NCBI RefSeq assembly: GCF_030548465.1
Contig: NZ_JAUOSF010000001.1
Location: forward strand, 62,001-126,000
DNA: 64,000 nucleotides
DNA from: Tamlana sp. 2_MG-2023
GTDB lineage: Bacteria > Bacteroidota > Bacteroidia > Flavobacteriales > Flavobacteriaceae
Direction: 5' to 3'
The notes beneath the pieces were generated by a model that worked only from the letters and a program-made list of their open reading frames with translations, did no database searches and was not told the DNA's origin. Below, one piece after another: positions 9,298 to 18,360 of the stretch. Numbering within the stretch: position 1 is the stretch's first letter; every line of letters starts with the position of its first letter. Made by a program: the position numbers and the translations under genes.

Positions 9298-10020
9298 ATG
9301 GAACATTTAGAATTATTTTTAAAATCAATATTTATAGATAACATGGTATTTGCCACGTTCTTAGGGATGTGTTCTTACCTAGCTGTATCTAAAAAAGTGA
9401 GTACAGCTGTTGGTCTTGGTGCTGCAGTAATCTTTGTATTAGCTATAACAGTGCCTTTAAACTGGTTGTTGGATCAGTATTTATTACAACCAGGTGCTTT
9501 AAAATGGTTAGGTGCTGAGTATGCCGATTACGATTTAAGCTTCTTATCTTTTATCATGTTTATTGCAACTATTGCAACCATGGTACAATTAGTTGAAATT
9601 GTGGTTGAAAAATTTTCACCATCATTATATAACTCACTTGGTATTTTCTTACCACTAATTGCGGTAAACTGTGCCATCTTAGGAGGGTCTTTATTCATGC
9701 AATCTCGTGAAATTCCTTCATTAGGATTAGCAACAACTTACGGAGTAGGTTCTGGAATTGGATGGTTTTTAGCTATTCTTGCTATTGCTGCCATTCGTGA
9801 GAAAATTAGATACTCTAACGTACCACCGGCATTAAGAGGACTAGGAATCACATTTATCATTACAGGATTAATGGCCATTGGTTTCATGAGTTTTGGAGGG
9901 ATGTTAACAGGAGGTGATGATGAAGGTGCTAAGGAAACTAAAACTGCTAAAGTTGAAAAGCCTCAAGCTGATTCAGAAAACAATAAAGTGATCGCTAACA
10001 ACATAAAAGTAACCGAGTAA
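9298..10020 (+). CDS. nqrE: Na+-translocating NADH:quinone reductase subunit E
   Basis: NqrE is a 240-residue six-helix membrane protein homologous to NqrD in inverted topology. Typical segments are [19 protein letters not shown] at the N-terminus and [14 protein letters not shown], which carries one of the cysteines of the intramembrane iron-sulfur centre. The C-terminus has a charged tail of about 35 residues ([17 protein letters not shown]) that extends beyond the usual NqrE core of about 200 residues. It ends 1 bp before nqrF. Confidence 0.96.
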   Translation: MEHLELFLKSIFIDNMVFATFLGMCSYLAVSKKVSTAVGLGAAVIFVLAITVPLNWLLDQYLLQPGALKWLGAEYADYDLSFLSFIMFIATIATMVQLVEIVVEKFSPSLYNSLGIFLPLIAVNCAILGGSLFMQSREIPSLGLATTYGVGSGIGWFLAILAIAAIREKIRYSNVPPALRGLGITFIITGLMAIGFMSFGGMLTGGDDEGAKETKTAKVEKPQADSENNKVIANNIKVTE

Positions 10021-10021
10021 T

Positions 10022-11329
10022 ATGATTTTAGCAGCAAGTACAACAGGAACTATTTTAGTAACCGTAATAGCGTTTTTAATTATTACATTATCATTGGTTA
10101 CTTTACTATTATTTGTAAAACAAAAATTATCACCATCAGGACCGGTAAAAATTACCATAAATGGTGAAAAAGAAATTGAAGTAGCTTCAGGAGGAAGTTT
10201 ACTTTCAACATTAGGTAATGCGAAAATATTTTTACCATCGGCGTGTGGTGGAGGTGGAACTTGTATTCAATGTGAGTGTCACGTATTAGAAGGTGGTGGT
10301 GAAGCATTACCAACTGAGATTCCTCACTTTACTAGAAAAGAATTAGCTCATGGAGCACGTTTATCTTGTCAGGTAAAAGTGAAACAAGACATGAATATTA
10401 CGATTCCAGAAGAAGTTTTCGGAATTAAAAAGTGGGAAGCTACTGTAGTTCGTAATTATAACGTAGCATCTTTCATTAAAGAATTTGTAGTTGAAATTCC
10501 AGAAGATATGGGCTACAAAGCAGGTGGATATATTCAAATTGAAATTCCACCATGTGAAGTGAAATATTCTGAAATGGATATTACAGCACACCCTGAGGAA
10601 CATGAAACGCCTGATAAGTTTCAAGCAGAATGGGATAAATTCGGATTATGGCCATTAGTAATGAAAAACACCGAAACAGTAGAAAGAGCTTATTCTATGG
10701 CTTCTTACCCTGCTGAAGGACGTGAAATCATGTTGAACGTTCGTGTGGCTTGTCCGCCATGGGATCGTGCTAAAAACGGATGGATGGATGTAAATCCAGG
10801 TGTAGCTTCATCGTTTATTTTTAATCAGAAACCAGGAGATAAAGTGACCATTTCAGGACCTTACGGTGAATTCTTCATCAACGAGTCTGATAGTGAAATG
10901 CTTTACGTTGGTGGTGGAGCAGGTATGGCGCCAATGCGTTCGCACTTATACCACTTATTCAAAACATTAAAAACGGGAAGAAAAGTAACGTATTGGTACG
11001 GTGGACGTTCAAAACGTGAGTTATTCTACTTAGAGCACTTCCGTGAATTAGAAAGAGATTTCCCTAATTTTAAATTTTACTTAGCCTTATCTGAACCTTT
11101 ACCAGAGGATAACTGGCAGGTAAAAGAAGATATCGATGCTCCTGGAGATGGTTTTGTTGGGTTTATTCACAATTGTGTAATAGATAATTACTTAAGCAAA
11201 CATGAAGCTCCTGAAGATATTGAATTGTATTTCTGTGGACCACCATTAATGAACAATGCCGTTCAGAAAATGGGTGAAGATTTTGGAATCCCAGATGAGC
11301 ATATTAGATTTGATGACTTCGGAGGATAA
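10022..11329 (+). CDS. nqrF: Na+-translocating NADH:quinone reductase subunit F
   Basis: NqrF is the NADH-oxidising entry subunit. The 435 residues start with one membrane helix (about 10-32), then a 2Fe-2S ferredoxin domain with Cys75, Cys81, Cys84 and Cys116. An FAD domain follows with the RAYSMAS motif (about 222-228), and then an NAD-binding domain with [12 protein letters not shown] (about 297-308) and CGPPLMN near the end. Electrons pass from NADH to FAD, to the 2Fe-2S centre and on to NqrD/E and NqrC. It is the last gene of the operon and is followed by a strong hairpin terminator. Confidence 0.97.
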   Translation: MILAASTTGTILVTVIAFLIITLSLVTLLLFVKQKLSPSGPVKITINGEKEIEVASGGSLLSTLGNAKIFLPSACGGGGTCIQCECHVLEGGGEALPTEIPHFTRKELAHGARLSCQVKVKQDMNITIPEEVFGIKKWEATVVRNYNVASFIKEFVVEIPEDMGYKAGGYIQIEIPPCEVKYSEMDITAHPEEHETPDKFQAEWDKFGLWPLVMKNTETVERAYSMASYPAEGREIMLNVRVACPPWDRAKNGWMDVNPGVASSFIFNQKPGDKVTISGPYGEFFINESDSEMLYVGGGAGMAPMRSHLYHLFKTLKTGRKVTYWYGGRSKRELFYLEHFRELERDFPNFKFYLALSEPLPEDNWQVKEDIDAPGDGFVGFIHNCVIDNYLSKHEAPEDIELYFCGPPLMNNAVQKMGEDFGIPDEHIRFDDFGG

Positions 11330-11371
11330 ATTTCAGCAAAAGCAGAAATCTCAAGAAGATTATATTTATAT

Positions 11372-11401
11372 AAAAACCGATACTAAAGTGTCGGTTTTTT
11401 T
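11372..11401. terminator. Terminator after nqrF, shared with the convergent gene
   Basis: The stem ACCGATAC/GTGTCGGT has a TAAA loop and is flanked by an A-run on the left and T7 on the right. It can therefore terminate nqrF on the plus strand and the convergent gene ending at 11400 on the minus strand. Confidence 0.85.
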
Positions 11402-11858
11402 ATGACTTCATTTCAGAAGGTAATTTTATGTTTACGGTATGAGCTTCAAAAAGTTTGGTATAATCCATCACATTTTGAATTTTATCTAATCCACATAGCA
11501 AAGTCACGACGGCATATAAACCCTGGAATAAAATAGCCTTATCGGAAATGTTTTTAGGTTTCCGATTTGTATGATGTAATGGTGTTTTAAAGCCACAAGC
11601 TTCTAAAAAGGTATGCTCTATTTGTAATAATTGGCTAGGTGTATAACCGTTAAATTTTCTGTTTAGGCTTTGGTGTACTTTTCCAACGTAATTCAATTGA
11701 AGGCTTCCATGGTGGTCTGAAAGATGTTTCCAACCGTCAGTTTGGTCTAAAATATTTCCTACGGCACATTGCTTACAACACTCCGGATTAAGAGTGTTAT
11801 TATGAAAGGCCTTGTATAATTTGTTTATGGCCAAATCAAAACGCAAAGTTGTTTTCAT
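11400..11858 (-). CDS. Conserved flavobacterial protein next to nqrF, function unknown
   Basis: This 152-residue soluble protein has no signal peptide. It has a cysteine cluster CCKQCAVGN (about residues 27-35), a DGWKHLSDHHGS segment and a later CGFKTP, so it could bind metal. I recall proteins of this kind being misnamed as an Nqr subunit in databases, probably from their position; nothing in the sequence resembles NqrF (no ferredoxin or FAD motif). It is convergent with nqrF and shares its terminator. The function is unknown. Confidence 0.75.
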   Translation of the reverse strand: MKTTLRFDLAINKLYKAFHNNTLNPECCKQCAVGNILDQTDGWKHLSDHHGSLQLNYVGKVHQSLNRKFNGYTPSQLLQIEHTFLEACGFKTPLHHTNRKPKNISDKAILFQGLYAVVTLLCGLDKIQNVMDYTKLFEAHTVNIKLPSEMKS

Positions 11859-12285
11859 CAGTTTTTTTCTTTCTAAGATAATAAAAAATCATAAATATTT
11901 AATCTTCATTAAATTACAAAGTGATTGTTTTCAGTGTTTTATGTGTTTTGAATTCATTGTGAACGATGTGTTTTAAATATAAAAAGAGAACATTACTGAT
12001 TATCCGTAATGTGACATAATTGTTATCGTCAACCTCTACTTGTTTCAGGTTCTCATCACAATATATTAATTATCAGCTTTATTAGATTCCGAAATAAATT
12101 CGGAATGACGTAAATACAATATTTAGGTTACAAAACGGATATACAAAGAACATTACTATACTATAATCTTCAATTTAGATTTGAACCGATTTGATTTAAG
12201 GGATGCAATAGTTGAATATAGTGGTGGTTTGTCCTCAAATAATCAAAATATTATTAAGTTTGCTTAGTGAATATAAATTTAGAAT
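11859..12285. other. 427-bp intergenic region
   Basis: This AT-rich divergent spacer holds one dispersed double-hairpin repeat (12027-12110). I find no open reading frame, RNA gene or clear promoter in the rest. Confidence 0.6.
12027..12110. repeat. Dispersed CGTCA...TGACG double-hairpin repeat, copy 1
   Basis: The element starts with CGTCA and ends with TGACG. It contains two short hairpins: AACCT/AGGTT on the left and ATTCCGAA/TTCGGAAT on the right, joined by TCTCATC and an AT-rich spacer. A second copy with the same order of parts is at 62920-63004. Such units are common between genes in flavobacterial genomes. Confidence 0.7.
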
Positions 12286-12663
12286 ATGAGTAAACCGCTT
12301 ACAGAACAAGAATTACATAATCTAGCCATGAACCATGTTGGAAAGGATTTAGAAGAACGTGGTTTCGAATTTATAGCTATTAATAGTAAACTGAAAAAGC
12401 ATCCGCAATTTGTTTGCATTGATAAAAACAAGCAGTACTTTTTTGTAATTGTTCGGGCTGTAGTTTTACCTGAAAACCCTAATAATTATGATGTTGTTTG
12501 GATGGAATCTTTTAAAAACCATGCAAGAGAACAGGACGCTAAAGTACTTTATGCAGGTGTAGGGATTGGCAGTCTTGAAGGCGAAAAAGAACCAATTTAT
12601 TTAAACAGAGATTATTTGTTAGAATATAATGGTATTCAGTTTTTGGAAACAAATTTAAATTAA
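12286..12663 (+). CDS. Small conserved protein upstream of apbE, function unknown
   Basis: This 125-residue cytosolic protein has alternating hydrophobic strands (FVCIDKNKQYFFVIVRAVV, AKVLYAGVGIG), suggesting a small alpha/beta fold of restriction-nuclease-like or similar type, but I cannot assign a family. It is 12 bp before apbE and in the same direction, so it is probably co-transcribed. It lies close to the nqr operon, which suggests but does not prove a role in Nqr assembly or flavin transfer. Confidence 0.7.
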   Translation: MSKPLTEQELHNLAMNHVGKDLEERGFEFIAINSKLKKHPQFVCIDKNKQYFFVIVRAVVLPENPNNYDVVWMESFKNHAREQDAKVLYAGVGIGSLEGEKEPIYLNRDYLLEYNGIQFLETNLN

Positions 12664-12675
12664 ATCATAACACCT

Positions 12676-13650
12676 ATGAAGAACATAGCACTAATTATCA
12701 TACTTCTGGTGACAGTTTCTTGTAAAAAGGAGATTAAGAACACGAAGTTAGTAGGGAGTGTTTTCGGAACGACTTATGCGGTTACCTATAATTCTGAAGT
12801 TAATTATAAACCGCAATTCGATAGCTTATTTGCTGTGATTAATAATTCCATGTCTACCTATCAAGATAATTCTATCATATCTAAATTGAATGAAAATGAA
12901 TTGGTTGAAGTTGATGATCATTTTATAACGGTTTTTGAAGCTTCTAAAACCATTTATGAAGAAACTGATGGCGCTTTTGACCCAACAATTGGAGCCGTGG
13001 TGAATGCTTGGGATTTTGGTCCTAAAGGCGAAATAAAGGAGTTAGATACTCTTAAAATTGATTGGCTTATGCGGTCTGTTGGTTTAAAACAGGTTACGCG
13101 ACTTGATAAAAAAATTGTAAAGCCGAAGGGGACTTTCTTAGATTTTAATGCTATCGCAAAAGGTTATGGTGTTGATATGATTGGGGAATACCTAGAATCA
13201 CGTAACGTGAATGATTATCTAGTAGAAATTGGTGGAGAAATTAGAACAAGCGGTATAAATGCTGAAAAAGAACACGGTTGGAAAGTGGGCATTGAGAGTC
13301 CGAATTTTGAAGGTGAGCACTCCATTTTAGATGTTGTAGAACTTATGGATGAAGCTATGGCCACATCTGGAACTTATCGTAAATTTAAAATTGATAAAGA
13401 AGGTAAGCGCTATGCGCATATTATCGACCCAAAAACGGGCTTTCCAAGTAGAACTAACTTATTAAGTATTTCGGTGATTCATGAAAACTGTATGACAGCT
13501 GATGCTTATGCCACAGCTTTTAAGGCTATGGGCTTAGAAAAAGTAAAGAACTTTGCAAAGGATCATCCGGAACTTAAAGTATACTTGATTTTTGAAAACG
13601 ATAATCAAGAATTAGAAACTTTAGCGCTTAATGGTTTTCCTAAAAATTAA
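12676..13650 (+). CDS. apbE: FAD:protein FMN transferase (ApbE), lipoprotein
   Basis: ApbE transfers FMN from FAD to threonine residues of target proteins; NqrB and NqrC encoded just upstream are its classic substrates. The 324-residue protein starts with a lipoprotein signal (LLVTVSC, lipid-anchored Cys16), fitting action in the periplasm. Family motifs are visible: FGTTYAVTY near the N-terminus, DFNAIAKGYGVD, MATSGTYRKF, YAHIIDPKTGFP and CMTADAYATA, the last providing metal-binding and catalytic residues. Proximity to nqrABCDEF supports its role as the maturation factor for this Nqr. Confidence 0.95.
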   Translation: MKNIALIIILLVTVSCKKEIKNTKLVGSVFGTTYAVTYNSEVNYKPQFDSLFAVINNSMSTYQDNSIISKLNENELVEVDDHFITVFEASKTIYEETDGAFDPTIGAVVNAWDFGPKGEIKELDTLKIDWLMRSVGLKQVTRLDKKIVKPKGTFLDFNAIAKGYGVDMIGEYLESRNVNDYLVEIGGEIRTSGINAEKEHGWKVGIESPNFEGEHSILDVVELMDEAMATSGTYRKFKIDKEGKRYAHIIDPKTGFPSRTNLLSISVIHENCMTADAYATAFKAMGLEKVKNFAKDHPELKVYLIFENDNQELETLALNGFPKN

Positions 13651-13717
13651 TTTTAACAGAATCTCAGATCGCAGTCGATATCCAATTTTATTAAAATCTA
13701 AATTTGATGCAAATAAA

Positions 13718-13753
13718 AAGGCTGTCTAAACCTTATTGAATTTTGACAGCCTT
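13718..13753 (-). terminator. Terminator between apbE and the EF-hand gene
   Basis: The perfect 9-bp stem AAGGCTGTC/GACAGCCTT is followed on the minus strand by TTTTTATTTG, so it should terminate the minus-strand EF-hand gene. On the plus strand it may also limit apbE, though the T-run there is weak. Confidence 0.75.
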
Positions 13754-13784
13754 ACTAAAATAACTTAGCGTTTACAACACACTA

Positions 13785-14084
13785 TTATTGTTTCTTTTTC
13801 TTTTTTCCTTTACTCCAGTTTGTTTTTAACTCATCTATAGTAACTTCACCACTAGAATCACTATCCAGTTTAGTAAATTGTTTTTCTAATTTTTCTGTAG
13901 GCACTTCTTTTTTTCTCTTAGCAGATTTGAATTCTTCAAGAGAAATCGTGCTGTTTTTGTCGGCATCAAAACGCTTCATCATTTTTTCAAAGTCTGGTTC
14001 CTTTTTTTCTTGAGCTTGCGCTGAAAAGGAAATAGTAAATAAAGCTAAGGCTGCAATTCCGAATTTTAAAGTTTTTAAAGTCAT
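13785..14084 (-). CDS. Secreted EF-hand calcium-binding protein
   Basis: This is a 99-residue protein when started at MTLKTLKFGIAALALFT, which gives a clean signal peptide ending at AQAQ; an upstream in-frame ATG would add 21 unlikely residues. Two EF-hand loops are seen: DADKNSTISLEEF and DSDSSGEVTIDEL, both with acidic residues at positions 1, 3 and 12. The C-terminus is a lysine-rich tail. It is a small periplasmic or outer-surface calcium-binding protein; its partner is unknown. It is a stand-alone gene with its own terminator. Confidence 0.85.
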   Translation of the reverse strand: MTLKTLKFGIAALALFTISFSAQAQEKKEPDFEKMMKRFDADKNSTISLEEFKSAKRKKEVPTEKLEKQFTKLDSDSSGEVTIDELKTNWSKGKKKKKQ

Positions 14085-14161
14085 CTTATTTTGTTTTAAT
14101 TGTTTTGTTGAATAATTCTGAGTGTTTAGACTCCAATTTTCAAACAAAGTTTAATTCAGAA

Positions 14162-14611
14162 TTAAATATTTTTTAAACCCTCATAAACCACGATACTCAC
14201 TGCGTTGGCAAGGTTTAAACTGCGCACATGTTCGCTATAAAGTGGAATCTTATAAAGTTTATCAGCATGTTGGTTTACGATTTCTGGAGCTAAGCCTACA
14301 GATTCCTTTCCGAAGATTAAAAACAGATCATCTTCAAAGGGAATGTCCCAATGATTTTTTTCACCTTTACTAGAAAGAAAGGCCATCTTTTTCTCCTTAT
14401 TAATTCTGAAAAATTCCTCTACACTTTCATAGTAAGTAACCGAAAGGTGTTTCCAATAATCTAAACCAGCTCGTTTTAATCGGGTATCATCAATTTCAAA
14501 CCCAAAAGGTTTAACCAAATGTAAATGTGAGCCTGAACCCAAAGCTAACCGTCCTATATTCCCTGTGTTATTAGGTATTTCAGGTTCTATTAAAACAATA
14601 TTTAAAGGCAT
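14162..14611 (-). CDS. trmL: tRNA (cytidine(34)-2'-O)-methyltransferase TrmL
   Basis: TrmL is a SPOUT-class RNA methyltransferase that 2'-O-methylates the wobble nucleotide of leucine tRNAs using S-adenosylmethionine. The 149 residues are the normal length. The family signature is complete: LIEPEIPNNTGNIGRLA near the N-terminus, the FGKESVGLAPEI loop and the C-terminal knot IPLYSEHVRSLNLANAVSI. It overlaps the upstream NADH dehydrogenase gene by one base in a TGATG junction, so translation may be coupled. Confidence 0.95.
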   Translation of the reverse strand: MPLNIVLIEPEIPNNTGNIGRLALGSGSHLHLVKPFGFEIDDTRLKRAGLDYWKHLSVTYYESVEEFFRINKEKKMAFLSSKGEKNHWDIPFEDDLFLIFGKESVGLAPEIVNQHADKLYKIPLYSEHVRSLNLANAVSIVVYEGLKNI

Positions 14612-15882
14612 CAGGTTTTTTTTGTTTTTACACGATTAGCAACAGGCTTCATTATAATTCTTAGAGTACTGTCATTATTAAAATAACTAATCATCCAATT
14701 CATAAAGATAAGTAGTTTGTTTTTAATACTTAAAATGAGCATGAGATGTATAAACATCCAAGTAAACCAGGCCATTTTTCCTTGGAAACTGAATTTAGGC
14801 ATGTCAACGACAGCCTTTCGTTTTCCAATGGTAGCCATCGAACCTTTTTCAGTATACTTGAATGGTTTAAGAGTTTTCTTCTCAGTTTTTCTTTTGAAGT
14901 TTTTTGCTAAAAGAGCCGCCTGTTGAAGAGCGACACTAGCCACCTGAGGATGCCCATGCGGGTAGTCCTTAGTTTCCATATAAGCAATATCACCTAAGGC
15001 ATAAACTTGATTTAGACCTTTAACCTCGTTAACTTCATCTACAATAAGGCGGTTGCCTCGAGCTATGGTTTCTTCTTTAAAGCCATCAACTTTATTACCA
15101 ATAACTCCAGCAGCCCAAATAACATTTTTAGAATTTATTTGTTCGCCTGAGTTTAGAGTAACCACTTCACTATCGTAGTCTTTTACGAAGGTATTGGTTT
15201 TTACCACTACGCCTAAATCTTCTAAATATTTTTGAGACATCTTTTGAGACCCTTTACTCATCGGACTCAAAGTGTTTGGTGAACCTTCTAAAAGATATAT
15301 TTGTAACTTAGAAAAGTCTTTGTCTGGGTAATCTTTAGGGAGAATATGTTGTTTCATTTCAGCTAAAGCCCCAGCTAATTCTACACCGGTTGGACCTCCA
15401 CCAACAATAACGAAGTTTAATAAAGCTTGAAGCTCATCTTGGTCGGTAGTGTTTAGTGCGTTTTCAAAGGTTTGTAAAATACGATTCCTAAGCTGAATAG
15501 CCTCCGGAATGGTTTTCATCGGGTAAGCGTAATCTTTGAGATTCTGATTGCCAAAATAATTGGTAGTACACCCAATAGACATCACCAAGTGATCGTAATC
15601 AAAATCCCCAATGGTTGTGGTGATGTTTTTCTGATCGAAGTTGATACCCTTAACTTCAGCGATACGTATTTTTACGTTTTTTGCCTTTTGAAATACTTTC
15701 CTTAACGGAAAAGAGATACTCGCAGGCTCCAATCTCGCCGAAGCGACCTGATACATTAAAGGTTGAAACTGGTGGTAGTTTTGTTTGTCAATTAAATAAA
15801 TCTGATAATAGGGGTTGTTCATTAAGTCTTGGGCTAATCTTAAGCCTGCAAAACCAGCTCCAACAATTATGATTTTTTCCAT
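14611..15882 (-). CDS. ndh: Type II NADH:quinone dehydrogenase (NDH-2)
   Basis: This 423-residue flavoprotein oxidises NADH and reduces quinone without pumping ions. Two dinucleotide-binding folds are visible: GAGFAGLRLA at residues 8-17 (FAD) and GGGPTGVELAG at 161-171 (NADH), and VYALGDIA near 295 closes the FAD site. The C-terminal region with hydrophobic and basic residues probably binds the membrane surface. Together with Nqr this gives the organism an ion-pumping and a non-coupled NADH oxidase. It is translationally coupled to trmL. Confidence 0.9.
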   Translation of the reverse strand: MEKIIIVGAGFAGLRLAQDLMNNPYYQIYLIDKQNYHQFQPLMYQVASARLEPASISFPLRKVFQKAKNVKIRIAEVKGINFDQKNITTTIGDFDYDHLVMSIGCTTNYFGNQNLKDYAYPMKTIPEAIQLRNRILQTFENALNTTDQDELQALLNFVIVGGGPTGVELAGALAEMKQHILPKDYPDKDFSKLQIYLLEGSPNTLSPMSKGSQKMSQKYLEDLGVVVKTNTFVKDYDSEVVTLNSGEQINSKNVIWAAGVIGNKVDGFKEETIARGNRLIVDEVNEVKGLNQVYALGDIAYMETKDYPHGHPQVASVALQQAALLAKNFKRKTEKKTLKPFKYTEKGSMATIGKRKAVVDMPKFSFQGKMAWFTWMFIHLMLILSIKNKLLIFMNWMISYFNNDSTLRIIMKPVANRVKTKKT

Positions 15883-15965
15883 GTTTGGTAGTTGTTTAGG
15901 TTGAAATATCTATTCTAAATTTGAAGGTATAATATCTTTAATAAATTAATGTTATTAAAGATATC

Positions 15966-17129
15966 TTAGTCATCATCTGTTTCATAGACATTGTTATCTA
16001 AGTCTATTTTTTCCTGGGCTCTTTTTTCAAAAATGTTATTTGATTTTGTGCCAAGTGCTCTTTGAGTAGGGGTTAAGCTTCCATTTAAGTTAATCATTCT
16101 ATGCTCTATTTCGGGAATCATATTTTGAGTACTTAATCTTTGAATAGCTTCTTTATAAATTTCAATAAATATGGGGTTTTTTTCCTCTTTTAATCTTGAT
16201 TCAAGATCAGGAAGCGCTTTTTTACAGTTAAGATCAGCTAATGCCATAATAGCAAAAATGATCCCCTTTCCATCTTCTTCTGATTTGAGATACGATAATG
16301 CACTTTCACTGTCATTGGTTAACAGCCACTTAGCATAAAGCGTTTGATGGACGAAAACATTGTTTTTATAATGTTCTCCTGTAATATTAATGGCGTTTTC
16401 TAATACTTGGATGTCGATTTGTTTATTGTAGTATAATAATAGTAAAGCGATGAAACCTGAAGCTTGATTTAATTCATAACTTTTCTCATCGGAAGAACAG
16501 AAAGTATAAATGTCGAATATTAAGTTTGAAAATTCTTCTCGATCTTCCGCGTTTAGGCAAGAAATGGCTTGAGAAATAACTAATAAAATAGTGCCACTTG
16601 GGTCACCACTTAAATAATCCCATTCTTTATTTTCTCTGGCGTATTTTTTCGCAAAATTAAAAGCTTGATTAAAGAATAAAGTCACTTCCTCTTTTCGGGA
16701 AGGATTGTAATAGGCTTTAATTAAATCAAATAACACTTGTCCGTCTTCATAGCGATATCCAAACTCATTCAGATAGTCATCACCTTTTAAAAAGTCTTCA
16801 GCATTTTTTAATACGATATCAAAAGATTCTTTATCGTCCAATTCGATTAGAATATCATACCTTTTATAGCTGTCGTTCAAGGCAATATGCTGAATTTCTT
16901 TTTTTAAGTTAGCATGATGTGATTTTTTATATTCATTTATGGCAAGCTTAAAATAAATATCACTCTGTTCTATTTTGAACTGGTTAAATTCACTATAATT
17001 TTCGGTGTAATCGCTGTATTTATATTGGTATATTTTATCGAAAATTGAAGTAAAGCTGAAGTCTTTAGAATTTGAAAAAGAAGATAACTCTTCTCTTATT
17101 TTGTGTTTATAACTATTTGAATCTGTCAT
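15966..17129 (-). CDS. Uncharacterised helical protein
   Basis: This 387-residue soluble protein has no signal peptide or recognisable catalytic motif. It is rich in helices, with a middle region of paired-helix character (ALSYLKSEEDGKGIIFAIMALADLNCKKALPDLESRL) that resembles HEAT-type repeats. The C-terminus is acidic (ETDDD). It stands between ndh and trpA with its own spacers of about 80 and 110 bp. I do not recognise it; a scaffold or immunity-type role cannot be judged from context. Confidence 0.65.
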   Translation of the reverse strand: MTDSNSYKHKIREELSSFSNSKDFSFTSIFDKIYQYKYSDYTENYSEFNQFKIEQSDIYFKLAINEYKKSHHANLKKEIQHIALNDSYKRYDILIELDDKESFDIVLKNAEDFLKGDDYLNEFGYRYEDGQVLFDLIKAYYNPSRKEEVTLFFNQAFNFAKKYARENKEWDYLSGDPSGTILLVISQAISCLNAEDREEFSNLIFDIYTFCSSDEKSYELNQASGFIALLLLYYNKQIDIQVLENAINITGEHYKNNVFVHQTLYAKWLLTNDSESALSYLKSEEDGKGIIFAIMALADLNCKKALPDLESRLKEEKNPIFIEIYKEAIQRLSTQNMIPEIEHRMINLNGSLTPTQRALGTKSNNIFEKRAQEKIDLDNNVYETDDD

Positions 17130-17240
17130 TTTTATTATTTACAAATATCATAATTAGGGTGATTTATTAAATCTTAAGCCATTAAAACCAACTCCTAAAA
17201 TTATTATTTTCCTTTTTGAAACCGCTTTATATTTATATAA

Positions 17241-18005
17241 CTACTCTAAAATAGAATCTGTAAATTCTTTAATGGTATTAATCCCATGATTAGAAACATG
17301 TTTTACAAAAGCACTACCAATAATAGCACCTTTGGCGTATTGTGTGGCTTGTATGAAGGTTTCGTTATTGCTAATACCAAAACCTATAACTTGTGGGTTT
17401 TTAAGGTTCATATCAGCAATGCGTTTAAAATATTGGGTTTGTTCATCGCCAAAACCAGATTGTGAACCCGTAGTACTCGCACTACTCACCATGTATATAA
17501 AACCGTTTGAAATAGAATCGATATAACGAATACGCTCATCATTAGTTTGTGGAGTAATTAAGAAGATATTTCTCAGTCCGTATTGCTCAAAGATGGCTTG
17601 ATATTGCTCATGATACACATCTACAGGTAAATCAGGAATGATTAAGCCGTCAATGCCTATTTCCTGACATTTTTTACAGAAGGCTTCTACACCATATTGA
17701 AACATCGGGTTAAAATAGCCCATGATGATTAATGGAATGTTTACCGTTTTACGGATGTCTTTTAACTGATTGAAAAGCACTTCGGTAGTCATACCATTTT
17801 TTAAAGCCTGTGTTGAGCTGGCCTGAATGGTTGGGCCATCGGCTAATGGGTCGCTAAAAGGTAAACCTATTTCAATAATATCAACACCGTTTTTTTCTAA
17901 ATCTTGTATGATAGAAACCGTATCGTTAATATTAGGGTAGCCTGCTGTGAAATATATAGACAGTAGCTTTTTGTCTTCGCTTAGTTTTTTATTTATTCTG
18001 TTCAT
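17241..18005 (-). CDS. trpA: Tryptophan synthase alpha subunit
   Basis: TrpA cleaves indole-3-glycerol phosphate to indole and glyceraldehyde 3-phosphate in the alpha2beta2 complex with TrpB. The 254 residues include the catalytic Glu45 in IIEIGLPFSDPLADGP and Asp56 in the same loop, matching Glu49 and Asp60 of the E. coli enzyme. It is the last gene of the trp operon. Unusually it is separated from trpB by a 353-bp repeat-bounded cassette carrying a GIY-YIG gene; in most genomes trpB and trpA overlap or nearly touch. Confidence 0.97.
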   Translation of the reverse strand: MNRINKKLSEDKKLLSIYFTAGYPNINDTVSIIQDLEKNGVDIIEIGLPFSDPLADGPTIQASSTQALKNGMTTEVLFNQLKDIRKTVNIPLIIMGYFNPMFQYGVEAFCKKCQEIGIDGLIIPDLPVDVYHEQYQAIFEQYGLRNIFLITPQTNDERIRYIDSISNGFIYMVSSASTTGSQSGFGDEQTQYFKRIADMNLKNPQVIGFGISNNETFIQATQYAKGAIIGSAFVKHVSNHGINTIKEFTDSILE

Positions 18006-18025
18006 TGTAAATGAATAGTTTTTTC

Positions 18026-18045
18026 ATTCCCTCGAAGGAGGGAAT
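18026..18045 (+). repeat. Left hairpin of the GIY-YIG cassette
   Basis: Perfect 8-bp stem ATTCCCTC/GAGGGAAT with a GAAG loop, followed by CT. Matches the hairpins at 18361-18378, 38832-38851 and 63039-63058. Confidence 0.8.
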
Positions 18046-18060
18046 CTTTTAATAATTATT

Positions 18061-18345
18061 TTAAATATATTCTGAAAGATCTTTCCAATCAGGATTCAAT
18101 CCATTAATTAAATTTATTTTCCATTCTCGGTTCCATTTTTTTAATTGGTGTTCTCTTTTTATAGCGTTATTTATATATTTCGTTGTTTCAAAATAGACTA
18201 ATTTATCTACATTATATCTTCCCGTAAAGGTTTTTATACTGTTGTTTTTATGTTGAATTAATCTTGTTTTTAATTGTTTTGTACGACCTATATATAGAAC
18301 GGTATGGTTTTTATTGGTTAATATGTACACATAATAAAGATCCAT
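18061..18345 (-). CDS. GIY-YIG nuclease family protein
   Basis: This 94-residue single-domain protein belongs to the small UvrC-N-terminal-like nucleases. The GIY-YIG core is VYIL followed by LYIGRTKQL, with the basic LKTRLIQHK helix and the catalytic glutamate in AIKREHQLKKWNREWK. Such stand-alone proteins are numerous in flavobacterial genomes and their biological role is not settled. Here the gene sits inside the trp operon between trpB and trpA, in the same direction, flanked by inverted hairpins, which suggests it was inserted as a cassette. It would be transcribed with the operon. Confidence 0.9.
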   Translation of the reverse strand: MDLYYVYILTNKNHTVLYIGRTKQLKTRLIQHKNNSIKTFTGRYNVDKLVYFETTKYINNAIKREHQLKKWNREWKINLINGLNPDWKDLSEYI

Positions 18346-18360
18346 AAAAAATGGGTGAGA

